Below, in pieces: positions 7,112 to 14,784 of a stretch of 15,538 nucleotides of DNA. The stretch covers positions 1-15,538 of the forward strand of contig JBBSEZ010000231.1 in the NCBI GenBank assembly GCA_038239195.1, written 5' to 3'. Each line of letters opens with the position of its first letter. Within the stretch, counting starts at the first letter, position 1. Origin of the DNA: JBBSEZ01 sp038239195 (GTDB lineage Bacteria > Planctomycetota > Planctomycetia > Gemmatales > Gemmataceae). Made by a program: the position numbers and the translations under genes. The notes under the pieces were generated by a model, which was not told where the DNA came from, ran no database searches, and saw nothing but the letters and a program-made list of their open reading frames with translations.

Positions 7112-8041
7112 ATGTTCGTGTTCGACAAGGCCCCGTTCCCGTCCTGCCACGCCGCCACGCTGGTGGAGCTGGCGCCGGGGAAGCTGCTGGCTGCGTGGTT
7201 TGGCGGGCGCGCCGAGGGGGCGCGCGACGTCAAGATCTGGGCGGCGTCGTTCGACGGTAAGGCGTGGTCGGCGCCCGCCGTGGTGGCGCAGGAGCCGAAC
7301 CAGCCGTGCTGGAACCCCGTGCTGTTTCGCAGCCGCAAACGCACGCTCTTCCTCTTCTACAAGGCCGGGCCCAGCCCCATGACCTGGAGCGGCTTCGTGC
7401 GCCGGTCCACCGACGACGGCAAGACCTGGTCGGCGGCGGAGATCATGCCGGCTGGGCTCCTCGGCCCGATCAAGAACAAGCCGATCGAGTTGCCCGGCGG
7501 GGCCATCCTCGCCGGCACCTCCGTCGAGAGCTATCGGACGTGGTGCGCCTGGGTGGAGCGCTCGACCGACGACGGCAAGACCTGGCGCCGCTTCGGGCCC
7601 ATCGCCGTGCCCGGCAGGCCGCACGGGCTGATTCAGCCGACGCTGCTGCTGACGCGGCGGGGCACCGTGCTGGCGCTGTGCCGGTCGCGCGGCATCGGCT
7701 TCATCTGCCAGGCGGAGTCGGCCGACGGTGGGCAGACGTGGTCGGCAGCGAAGCTCACCAGCCTGCCCCACCCCGGCAGCGGCATCGATGCCGTGCGCGC
7801 CGCCGACGGCGATTTCTACCTGATCTACAACCACTCCCGAGCGGGCCGCTCGCCGCTCAACCTGGCGCGGTCGAAGGACGACGGCAAGACGTGGAAGACC
7901 GTGGCGACGCCGGAGGACGCGCTGGGCGAGTTCTCGTACCCGGCCATCATCCAGGCGGGCGACGGCAAGTTGCACGTCGCCTACACCTGGAACCGCAGGC
8001 ACATCAAGCACCTCGTTTACGAGCTGGCGAAGTTGAAGTGA
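7112..8041 (+). CDS. BNR/Asp-box sialidase-like beta-propeller protein
   Basis: The protein has 309 residues. ATG 7112 is preceded by GGAGGT (7101-7106), in the leader type shared with the two HEAT/WD40 genes. It begins 'MFVFDKAPFPSCHAATLVEL' and contains four Asp-box motifs (SxDxGxTW): 'STDDGKTWSA', 'STDDGKTWRR', 'SADGGQTWSA' and 'SKDDGKTWKT'. Other conserved-looking segments are 'PCWNPVLF', 'IKNKPIELPGGAILAG', 'LIQPTLLL', 'LCRSRG' and 'GIDAVRAADGDFYLIYNHS'. This matches the BNR_2 / exo-alpha-sialidase-type six-bladed family found in many planctomycetes. The true substrate is often unknown, and sialic acid hydrolysis should not be assumed because I cannot confirm the complete arginine triad and acid/base set. 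No signal peptide is present, unlike its neighbours, so the product is either cytosolic or has lost its leader. Inverted repeats flank it on both sides. Confidence 0.88.
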   Translation: MFVFDKAPFPSCHAATLVELAPGKLLAAWFGGRAEGARDVKIWAASFDGKAWSAPAVVAQEPNQPCWNPVLFRSRKRTLFLFYKAGPSPMTWSGFVRRSTDDGKTWSAAEIMPAGLLGPIKNKPIELPGGAILAGTSVESYRTWCAWVERSTDDGKTWRRFGPIAVPGRPHGLIQPTLLLTRRGTVLALCRSRGIGFICQAESADGGQTWSAAKLTSLPHPGSGIDAVRAADGDFYLIYNHSRAGRSPLNLARSKDDGKTWKTVATPEDALGEFSYPAIIQAGDGKLHVAYTWNRRHIKHLVYELAKLK

Positions 8042-8045
8042 CGCC

Positions 8046-8105
8046 GTGGGACAGGCTTTTCAGCCTGTCCTCTTCCCAAAGGATAGGCTGGAAAGCCTGT
8101 CCCAC
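8046..8105. repeat. Nested-hairpin inverted repeat, copy 2 (reversed orientation)
   Basis: Arms at 8046-8070 and 8081-8105 (25 bp, two mismatches) flank the loop TCTTCCCAAA, which is the exact reverse complement of the loop in copy 1. The two copies are therefore the same element in opposite orientations, one on each side of the 7112-8041 gene. This copy begins four bases after that gene's stop and ends 11 bases before the next start codon, occupying most of the intergenic space. The mismatches show it is older or less conserved than copy 1. Confidence 0.9.
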
Positions 8106-8116
8106 GAGACATTCCC

Positions 8117-10690
8117 ATGATCTGTCCCCGCCGCCTCGCCCTGTTCGGCTGCCTCGTCGGGCTGCCCTTCGCGCCTGCCGCCGCGCCCCCGTTGCCGCTC
8201 TTCCCGACCGTCGGCGAGGCCCTCACGCCCACCTTGCAGACGTTGCGGCCCGCCGGCGAGCACGCCGCGTTTCCCGGCCGGCCCGTCGATCTCGTCGTCT
8301 CCCCCGACGGCAAACGACTTTACATCAAGGACAATCGCGGCCTCGTCGTCATCGACCGTGCCACCTGGAAGGTGGTGCAGGAGCTGCGCTTCCCCGGCAA
8401 GACGGGCGGGTCGATGACCGGCATCGCCGTCACGGGCGATGGCAAAACGCTCTATTTGAGCACCGCCCACAACCACCTTCACGAGGCGAGCGTCGGCGCC
8501 GACGGCAAGGTGGAGTGGTCGCGTGCCATCGCCCTGCCCGGGCCCGGCGGCAAGGGCGCTGCCCACGCGGCAGGCATCGCCCTGTCGCCCGACGAGAAAA
8601 CGGTCTACGTCTGCCTGTCGCGCAACAACTCCCTCGGCGTCGTGGATCGCAAGGCCGGCAAGCTGGTGCGCCAGCTCCCCGTTAGCGTGGCGCCCTACGG
8701 CGTGCTCGTGTCGAGCGACGGCAAGTTCGCGTACGTCTCCAACTGGGGCGGGCGCCATCCGAAGAAGGGCGAGAAGACGGCGCCCTCGTCCGGCACGCCG
8801 GCGCTGATCGACGAGCGGGGCGTGGCGAAGAGCGGGACCGTCGGCAAGGTCGATCTGGCCGCGGGCAAGCAGGCGATCGAGGTCGCCACCGGCCTGCACC
8901 CCGCCGGCCTCGCCCTCCACCGGGCCAGCAATCGCCTCTTCGTCGCCAACGGCAACTCCGACACCGTCACCGTCCTCGACGCCGGCACCATGAAGGAACT
9001 GGACAGCGTGTCGGTGCGCCCCGACGCTTCCCTGCCGTTCGGCAGCACGTGCGAGGCGCTGGCCGTCTCCGCCGACGGGCGCACGCTCTACGTCGCCAAC
9101 GGCGGGAACAACGCCGTCGCCGTGGTCGATCTCCCGGCGAAGGGGCGCCCGCGCGTGGCTGGCTTCGTGCCGGCGGCGTGGTGCCCGGGGGCGGTGGCGC
9201 TCTACGGCGACGAACTGTTCGTGGCCAACATCAAGGGCCTCGGCTCGCGGGCCGGGGCGCCCGGCAACAAGGGCTGGTCGGTCTTCGCGTTTCTGGGCGT
9301 CGTCTCGAAAGTGAAGCGGCCCGCGCCTGCGCAACTGGCGCGCTACACGGAACAGGTGCGCACCGACGCCCGCGTGCCGCAGATGTTGCGCGCCTGGGAG
9401 AAGGGGCGGAGCGGGAAGAAGGCCGTGCCGGTGCCGGCGCGCCTCGGGGAGCCGTCGGTCTTCGAGCACGTGGTCTACGTCATCAAGGAGAATCGGACCT
9501 ACGACCAGGTCTTCGGCGACGTCAAGGAGGGCAAGGGCGAGCCGAAGCTCTGCATTTTCGGCGAGAAGGTCACTCCCAATCATCATGCCCTGGCGCGCCG
9601 GTTCGGGCTCCTGGACAACTTCTACTGCAACGGCGTCGTCTCGGCCGACGGGCATGCCTGGGCCACCGAGGGCCACGTGACGGGATACCTCGAGCGCTCC
9701 TTCGGCGGGTTCACGCGCTCCTACACCTTTGGCGACGACCCGCTGTCGTACTCCGCGACGGGCTTCGTGTGGGACCACGTTCTCCTGCACGGGCTATCGT
9801 TCCGCAACTACGGCGAGCTCGACGACGCCGAGCTGGTGCCGGCCAAGGCGACCTTCAAGGACGTCTACGACGACTACCAGAAGAAGACGGGGAAGCTGCG
9901 CTTTACTCAGAAGATCGGCATCGAGCCGCTGCGGCGCTACACCTGCCCGGACTATCCCGGCTGGAACATGAAGGTGCCCGACGTGCTGCGTGCCGACGCG
10001 TTCCTGCGCGAGCTGCGCGGCTTCGAGAAGAAGGGCACCTTGCCCAACTTCGTCGTCCTCGTCTTGCCGCAGGACCACACCTCGGGCACTTCGCCAGGCA
10101 TGCCGACGCCCGAGGCGCACGTGGCCGACAACGACCTCGCGCTGGGGCTTGTCGTCGAGGGCCTCTCGCGCAGCCGGTTCTGGCCCAAAACGTGTATCTT
10201 CGTCATCGAGGACGACCCGCAGAACGGCTTCGACCACGTCGATGGCCACCGCTCGCCTTGCCTGGTCATCAGCCCCTACGCGAAGGGCGGGACGGTGAGA
10301 CAGCCCTACAACCAGACGGCGGTGCTGCACACGATGCTGCGCATCCTCGGCTGCCCGCCGATGAACCAGGGCGTGGCGGCCGCCCCGCTCATGACGGCCT
10401 GTTTCACGGACAAGCCGGACCTGAAACCGTACAAAGCACTGCCGGCCAACGTGCCGCTCGACCGGCTCAACGCGCCGAAGAAGGCGCTGAAAGGCCGGGC
10501 CCTCTTCTGGGCGGAGAAGAGCGCCGCTCTGGACTGGTCGGGGCCGGACCGCGCCGACGAGGAGGCGCTCAACCGCATCCTGTGGTTCGCGGCGCGCGGC
10601 AGCGACGAGGGCTATCCGGCGCACCTGACCGGGCCGCACGGGCGGGGATTGAAGGCGCTGCGGCTGCGCCACGAACGAAGCGGGAAGTAG
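8117..10690 (+). CDS. Secreted YncE-like propeller fused to alkaline-phosphatase-superfamily phosphoesterase
   Basis: The protein has 857 residues. Residues 1 to about 23 are a signal peptide ('LALFGCLVGLPFAPAAA'). Residues about 50-390 form a YVTN/YncE-type beta-propeller, with blades such as 'VSPDGKRLYIKDN', 'LSPDEKTVYVCLSRNNSL' and 'VSADGRTLYVANGGNNAV'. Residues about 450-790 match the phosphoesterase family of phospholipase C and acid phosphatase A: 'VIKENRTYDQVFGD' (E458, N459, D463), 'LDNFYCNGVVSADGH' (499-513), 'LPQDHTSG' (650-657) and 'IEDDPQNGFDHVDGHRS' (697-713). The metal-ligand and nucleophile-region motifs look intact. Planctomycete genomes often encode this bifunctional YncE/phosphatase architecture. 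It probably hydrolyses a phosphoester in the periplasm; the substrate is unknown. No good Shine-Dalgarno precedes the ATG because the inverted repeat lies there. The kinase gene begins 17 bases after its stop. Confidence 0.92.
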   Translation: MICPRRLALFGCLVGLPFAPAAAPPLPLFPTVGEALTPTLQTLRPAGEHAAFPGRPVDLVVSPDGKRLYIKDNRGLVVIDRATWKVVQELRFPGKTGGSMTGIAVTGDGKTLYLSTAHNHLHEASVGADGKVEWSRAIALPGPGGKGAAHAAGIALSPDEKTVYVCLSRNNSLGVVDRKAGKLVRQLPVSVAPYGVLVSSDGKFAYVSNWGGRHPKKGEKTAPSSGTPALIDERGVAKSGTVGKVDLAAGKQAIEVATGLHPAGLALHRASNRLFVANGNSDTVTVLDAGTMKELDSVSVRPDASLPFGSTCEALAVSADGRTLYVANGGNNAVAVVDLPAKGRPRVAGFVPAAWCPGAVALYGDELFVANIKGLGSRAGAPGNKGWSVFAFLGVVSKVKRPAPAQLARYTEQVRTDARVPQMLRAWEKGRSGKKAVPVPARLGEPSVFEHVVYVIKENRTYDQVFGDVKEGKGEPKLCIFGEKVTPNHHALARRFGLLDNFYCNGVVSADGHAWATEGHVTGYLERSFGGFTRSYTFGDDPLSYSATGFVWDHVLLHGLSFRNYGELDDAELVPAKATFKDVYDDYQKKTGKLRFTQKIGIEPLRRYTCPDYPGWNMKVPDVLRADAFLRELRGFEKKGTLPNFVVLVLPQDHTSGTSPGMPTPEAHVADNDLALGLVVEGLSRSRFWPKTCIFVIEDDPQNGFDHVDGHRSPCLVISPYAKGGTVRQPYNQTAVLHTMLRILGCPPMNQGVAAAPLMTACFTDKPDLKPYKALPANVPLDRLNAPKKALKGRALFWAEKSAALDWSGPDRADEEALNRILWFAARGSDEGYPAHLTGPHGRGLKALRLRHERSGK

Positions 10691-10707
10691 CACGCGAGGG
10701 CGAGGCG

Positions 10708-13700
10708 ATGTCCATCTCGAACACCGAGGGGAACTTCACGAACGGCCCTCCAACGGAGGCCCTGCCCAGCGACCGCACCGTGGGCGCCGATTTAGGGGTG
10801 AGCCTGGCGCCGGAGAGCGTCCCGCCGCTCTCGTCGAGGCCGGTGTGCGTGCCGGGCTACGAGGTGTTGGACGAGGTGGGCCGCGGCGCCATGGGCGTGG
10901 TGTACAAGGCGCGCCAGCTCAGCCTCAACCGCATCGTCGCCTTGAAGATGATCCTGGCAGGCGGGCACGCCTCGCCGGGCGAACTGGCGCGCTTCCGCGC
11001 CGAGGCCGAGGCTGTCGGGCAGCTACAGCACCCGAACATCGTGCAGATATTCGAGGTCGGCCAGCAGGACGGCTTGCCGTTCTTCGCGATGGAGTACGTC
11101 GAGGGCGGCACCCTCGCCCAGCACCTGGGCGGGAAACCGCAGCAGCCGCGCGGCTCGGCCCAGCTCCTCGAAGCGCTGGCGCGGGCGATGGCCTGCGCGC
11201 ACGAGAAGGGCGTCATCCACCGCGACCTGAAGCCGGGCAACGTCATGCTCGCCGATTTAGCCGCCGAGCTCGGCTCGGCGCGGGACGGCGCAACGCCGCG
11301 CGCCGACGCGCCGAACGGAGCTCGGCGGCTCAATGAGTTGGCCCCCAAGATCGCCGACTTCGGGCTCGCCAAGCGCCAGGAGGGCACCAGTCATCTCACG
11401 CAGACCGGGGCCATCGTCGGCACCCCCTCGTACATGGCACCCGAGCAAGCGCAAGGCAAAAAGGACGTCGGCCCGGCGGCCGACGTCTACGCGCTGGGCG
11501 CCATCCTCTACGAGTGCCTCACCGGCCGGCCCCCCTTCCAGGGCCCCACGGCGCTCGACACGGTGCTTCAGGTCACCTCGCAAGAGCCGGTGCCGGTGCG
11601 CAGGCCTCAGCCGTCTTGCCCGCGCGATCTGGAGACCATTGTCCTCAAATGTCTCCACAAGGGCCCGGAGCGCCGCTACGCCAGCGCCACCGACCTGGCC
11701 GACGACCTTGCCAACTTCCTCGCCGACCGTCCGATCGCGGCGCGGCCGGTGGGCCGACTGGAGCGGGGCTGGCGGCTGTGCCGGCGCAACCCGGTCGTGG
11801 CGGCCATGACCGCGAGCGTGGCGGTGTTGCTGCTGGCCCTCGCCGCGGGCGCCTCGGTGGCGGCGCTCTGGCTGGGTCGCGAGCGCGACCTCGCCCAGAA
11901 CAGCGAAGCGGAGGCCCGCGCGCAGCAGGGGCGCGCCGAAGGCGCGGAGTCGCAGCTCACCGATCAACTCGCCAAAACGCAGCAGGCCGAGCGCGACAAG
12001 ACCGAGAAACTGTGGCAGTCGCACCTCGACCGCGCCCGGGCGGGGCGATTCAGCCAGCGCCCCGGCCAGCGCTTCGATAGCCTCGCGGCGCTTGCCGAGG
12101 CGGTCAAAATTCGGTTGGGCCCTCGACTGCGCGACGAGGCCATCGCCTGCCTCGCCCTGCCCGACGTCCACGTGGCCGAGGAGTGGAACGTTCCGCCGGG
12201 GGCCCGGGGGATGGGCTTCGACGACGAGCGTAAACTGATGATCTTCTGGGACGACAAGGGGGCCGTGCGCGTGCGCCGTCTGGCCGGCGGCGCCGAGATC
12301 GCTCACCTGCGCGGCCCGGCCCGGCCTGCCGTCCGCGCCGTCGCCAGCCCGGACGGCGCCTTCCTCCTGGCGGACTGGGGCGCCGGGCGGGCGGGGCTGT
12401 GGAAGCTGGGCCGCGATCGACCGATCCGGCGTCTTGACGGGCCCGCGATCGAGGACTTGCACTTCAGCGCCGACAGCCGGCGGCTCGTGGTGCGGATCGC
12501 CGGGGGCGTCACCAGCCTCTACGAACTGCCGACCGGCCGGCGCCTGCGGCAGCTTCGCGGGCTGCCGATCAACGGCCCGTGGGCCCTGCACCCGCGCGGT
12601 ACGCACCTCGCCGTCACCGGCGCCGGGTCCATCCACGTGCTCGATTGGGAGAAGGGCGCCTGGGGGGCCAACGTCCCCTTCACCGGAAGCATCGCGCGGC
12701 TGGCGTGGTCCTCCGAAGGCGATTCGCTGCTCGTCACTATGTTCGGCGGGCGGGGGATTTACCGCTACGACGCGACGACGGGCCGGCAGCTGCAGTGGAT
12801 CGACACCATCGTCAGCGGCCACCTGGCGTTCGAGGTGGGGCGGACGGGCGACGTCCTGGCCTGCACCGAGCTCTGGGCGGGGGGCATCAAGCTCTGGCAC
12901 CCGCGCACCGGCCGGCACCTGCTGAGCATGCCCGCCCCCTACGTGGCGTTCTCGCGCGCCACGGCAGACGGCCGCGTGTGGGCGGAGGAGCGCGTGAACC
13001 AGCGCGTGCGCGTCTGGGAGGTCGTCCCCGGGCGCGAGTATCGCACTCTGCTGCGCCGCCCTCAGGCGGGGCCGACGGGCTACCGCAGCCTGGCCATCAG
13101 CCCGAATGGGAAGTGGCTCGCGGCGGGGACCACCGCGGGCGTCGGACTGTGGCACCTCGCGAGCGGGGAGGAAGTTGGCTTTCTGACGCTGGGCTCGACT
13201 TCCTCGGTGCACTTCGACCGCGCCACAGGGGCCCTGCTCGCTTACACGCTGAGCGGGCTCTCGCGCTGGCGCTTTCAGGAGGGGCCAGCCGGCCTGCGCG
13301 TTTCACTGGACGAGGTGCTCGACGGCGCCGGGGCCGATGGTCCCTTCGACCTCAGTGCGGACGGGCGCGTGGTGGCCCTCGCCGCGTTTACGCAAGTGCG
13401 GGCCCACCACGCCGCGAGGCCGGGGCGGCCCGTCCTGATCCAGGGGCTCAACAACGTGCGCGCGATCGCGGTCAGCGTCGATGGCCGTTACGTTGCCACG
13501 GGCTGCCACGGGGAAGGCGGCGCCCACGTGTGGGACGCGCTCACCGGGGCGCTCGTCAAGGCGATCCCGGCGAGCGCGGCGTGTTACGTCGCCTTCAGCC
13601 CCGACGGGAAATGGCTGGCGACCGGCGGCAACAGCGCGCGCTTGTGGGAGGTGGGCACCTGGAAAGCCGGCGCTTCGCTGGGGGGATGTTCTTCTACGGC

Positions 13701-14127
13701 GGCGGCTTCTCGCCCGACGGCTCGATCGTGGCGCTGGAGACCGGGCACGGCGCGATTCGGCTCGTGGAGGCGGCGACGGGCGCGGAACTGGCGCGGCTCG
13801 CCGCGCCCGACCAGGACCGAGTTACCACGGGAGCGACCAACGTGCTGGTGTTCAGCCCCGACGGCAGCCAGCTTGCCTTCGCCGGCATGGATCATCAGGC
13901 GCTGCACGTCTGGGACTTGCGCGCCATCCGCGCACAACTGGCGCCGCTCGGCCTCGACTGGAAAGCGAAGCCCTACCTCGCCGCGCCCGCCGCTGGGGCT
14001 GTCGTCCCGCCACGCGCGACGATCGACTACGGGGGCGCCGAGCGCGTGCTGCCGGTCGTCCGCTTACCGGCCGGGCCTCGGCGCATCGTCCCGCCCGCCC
14101 AGATCGCGCAGTGGATCGACGAACTGA
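10708..14127 (+). CDS. Transmembrane Ser/Thr protein kinase with WD40 region (reading frame shifted near the 3' end)
   Basis: ATG 10708 has GAGG (10696-10699) eight bases upstream; the uninterrupted frame gives 1139 residues. The kinase domain spans about residues 51-330: glycine loop G58-R-G-A-M-G63, lysine K80 in 'VALK', 'HRDLKPGN' with D173, D217-F-G, and 'GTPSYMAPEQ'. This is a Hanks-type PknB-like kinase with all the key residues. An extra segment of about 27 residues (183-209) between the catalytic loop and DFG is encoded by a palindrome. One transmembrane helix (about 363-388) is followed by a charged coiled coil ('AEARAQQGRAEGAESQL'). About a dozen degenerate WD40 blades then run from about residue 485. 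From 13680 the WD40 similarity moves to the -1 frame, so residues after about 992 of this frame are unlikely to be native. The kinase is cytoplasmic and the propellers probably periplasmic. Confidence 0.85.
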   Translation: MSISNTEGNFTNGPPTEALPSDRTVGADLGVSLAPESVPPLSSRPVCVPGYEVLDEVGRGAMGVVYKARQLSLNRIVALKMILAGGHASPGELARFRAEAEAVGQLQHPNIVQIFEVGQQDGLPFFAMEYVEGGTLAQHLGGKPQQPRGSAQLLEALARAMACAHEKGVIHRDLKPGNVMLADLAAELGSARDGATPRADAPNGARRLNELAPKIADFGLAKRQEGTSHLTQTGAIVGTPSYMAPEQAQGKKDVGPAADVYALGAILYECLTGRPPFQGPTALDTVLQVTSQEPVPVRRPQPSCPRDLETIVLKCLHKGPERRYASATDLADDLANFLADRPIAARPVGRLERGWRLCRRNPVVAAMTASVAVLLLALAAGASVAALWLGRERDLAQNSEAEARAQQGRAEGAESQLTDQLAKTQQAERDKTEKLWQSHLDRARAGRFSQRPGQRFDSLAALAEAVKIRLGPRLRDEAIACLALPDVHVAEEWNVPPGARGMGFDDERKLMIFWDDKGAVRVRRLAGGAEIAHLRGPARPAVRAVASPDGAFLLADWGAGRAGLWKLGRDRPIRRLDGPAIEDLHFSADSRRLVVRIAGGVTSLYELPTGRRLRQLRGLPINGPWALHPRGTHLAVTGAGSIHVLDWEKGAWGANVPFTGSIARLAWSSEGDSLLVTMFGGRGIYRYDATTGRQLQWIDTIVSGHLAFEVGRTGDVLACTELWAGGIKLWHPRTGRHLLSMPAPYVAFSRATADGRVWAEERVNQRVRVWEVVPGREYRTLLRRPQAGPTGYRSLAISPNGKWLAAGTTAGVGLWHLASGEEVGFLTLGSTSSVHFDRATGALLAYTLSGLSRWRFQEGPAGLRVSLDEVLDGAGADGPFDLSADGRVVALAAFTQVRAHHAARPGRPVLIQGLNNVRAIAVSVDGRYVATGCHGEGGAHVWDALTGALVKAIPASAACYVAFSPDGKWLATGGNSARLWEVGTWKAGASLGGCSSTAAASRPTARSWRWRPGTARFGSWRRRRARNWRGSPRPTRTELPRERPTCWCSAPTAASLPSPAWIIRRCTSGTCAPSAHNWRRSASTGKRSPTSPRPPLGLSSRHARRSTTGAPSACCRSSAYRPGLGASSRPPRSRSGSTN
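11255..11334. repeat. In-frame palindromic element inside the kinase gene
   Basis: The arms 11255-11282 and 11307-11334 pair at 25 of 28 positions, with a perfect 13-bp core (11259-11271 with 11318-11330, AGCCGCCGAGCTC). The 24-base centre contains a further hairpin, CGGCG-CAA-CGCCG (11286-11298). The whole 80-base unit has no stop in the kinase frame. It encodes about 27 residues ('DLAAELGSARDG' to 'NGARRLN') that fall between 'NVMLA' and 'APKIADFG', where Hanks kinases normally have only a short turn. This suggests insertion of a repeat element into a surface loop, comparable in principle to Rickettsia palindromic elements. I see no other copy in this window, so its repetitive nature is inference. 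Confidence 0.75.
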
Positions 14128-14205
14128 GCGGGGCCGGCCACGAGGGGGCGGCGCGCGGCCTGGAGTCGGCGGGGCCCGCGGCACTGCCGGCCCTGGCCAG
14201 GGCAG
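13683..14205 (+). pseudogene. Frameshifted continuation of the kinase gene: last WD40 blades and HEAT-like module
   Basis: Immediately after a run of six G (13680-13685) the WD40 pattern continues in the -1 frame. 'MFFYGGGFSPDGSIVAL' is followed by 'TNVLVFSPDGSQLAFAG' and 'ALHVWDLRAIRAQLAPLGLD', the last being typical of the end of planctomycete kinase-WD40 proteins. The frame then runs through a linker into a HEAT-like segment ('PPAQIAQWIDEL', then 'GLESAGPAALPALA'), related to the module at the N-termini of the 4594 and 5817 proteins. Adding one G to the run would join this segment to the kinase without interruption. It is therefore either a decayed or mis-sequenced part of that gene, or is reached by -1 ribosomal frameshifting. 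It ends where the coding pattern returns to the original frame near 14190-14212. Confidence 0.7.
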
Positions 14206-14244
14206 CGCGCGGCCAGCGCCGAACGGCGCCCGCGCATTCGCGCG

Positions 14245-14784
14245 GTGAGGGAGCGCATCGAGGTGGCCGAGGCGGTCGAGCCGCGCCGCGTGCGCTTGAA
14301 GTTGAAGAACGCGCCGGTGGCGGAGGCCCTCGCCGCGCTGCGCAAGCAGTCGGCGCTGCCGGTGCAGTACGCTCCGCCGACCGGCCCTGGCGCGACGCCT
14401 CCCAGGCCGGTGAGCCTCGAACTGGACGGCGTGCCGGCGTGGGAGGCGCTGGATCGGTTTTGTCGCTCGGCGGGCCTGGTATACACTGCGAGCCCGGGGG
14501 GGCGCGTGCTCCGCGCGGGCAAGTTGCCGCAGCCGGGGGCGGTGTCCTACGCCGGGCCGTTCCGGCTCGAGGCGCAGAGTTGGTCCTATTCGCGCGGCCT
14601 GACGCTGGGGCCCGGGGCCGTGCCGCAGGAATCGCTGTCGTTGAGCGTGGCCCTGCTGGCCGAGCCCGGCACGGACGTTCTGGCGATCTCTTCGCCGAGG
14701 GCGCTCGAAGCGCGCGACGACAAGGGCGCCGCGCTGACCGCACGGCCCACGCCTCCCGCGTTTGCGCGGTGGAGGGGCGACTGA
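14245..14784 (+). pseudogene. STN-like segment of the broken kinase fusion gene (original frame)
   Basis: The frame is coding-like from about 14203 ('ASAERRPRIRAVRERIEV'), which completes the HEAT-like helix begun in the preceding frame, and ends at TGA 14782-14784. It contains 'VRLKLKNAPVAEALAALRKQ' followed by 'VSLELDGVPAWEALDRFCR'. This tandem beta-alpha pattern resembles secretin/TonB short N-terminal (STN)-type domains seen in planctomycete envelope proteins. A beta-rich part follows ('ESLSLSVALLAEPGTDVLAI'). The GTG at 14245 could serve as a start for a separate 179-residue protein, but it has no Shine-Dalgarno and lies in the middle of the HEAT-like helix. A gene fragment is therefore more likely. 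The STN assignment is by pattern only. Confidence 0.6.

Noticed and set aside
5067..7112. Long minus-strand open frame (681 codons)
   Set aside because: It mirrors the two HEAT/WD40 genes; its apparent repeats are the reverse reading of WD40 repeats.
7031..8105. Repeats as a CRISPR array
   Set aside because: There are only two copies, in opposite orientations, separated by a whole gene, with no spacer periodicity and no cas genes.
8060..9790. Minus-strand open frame (576 codons) opposite the phosphoesterase gene
   Set aside because: It has no recognisable domain, low-complexity composition, and a start inside the phosphoesterase coding region.
11257..13212. Minus-strand open frame (651 codons) opposite the kinase gene
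   Set aside because: It is antisense to intact kinase and WD40 motifs; its composition is typical of a shadow frame.
14782..14784. In-frame TGA as a possible selenocysteine codon
   Set aside because: There is no redox motif around it, no evident bacterial SECIS hairpin immediately after it, and two other disruptions in the same gene make a nonsense change more likely.
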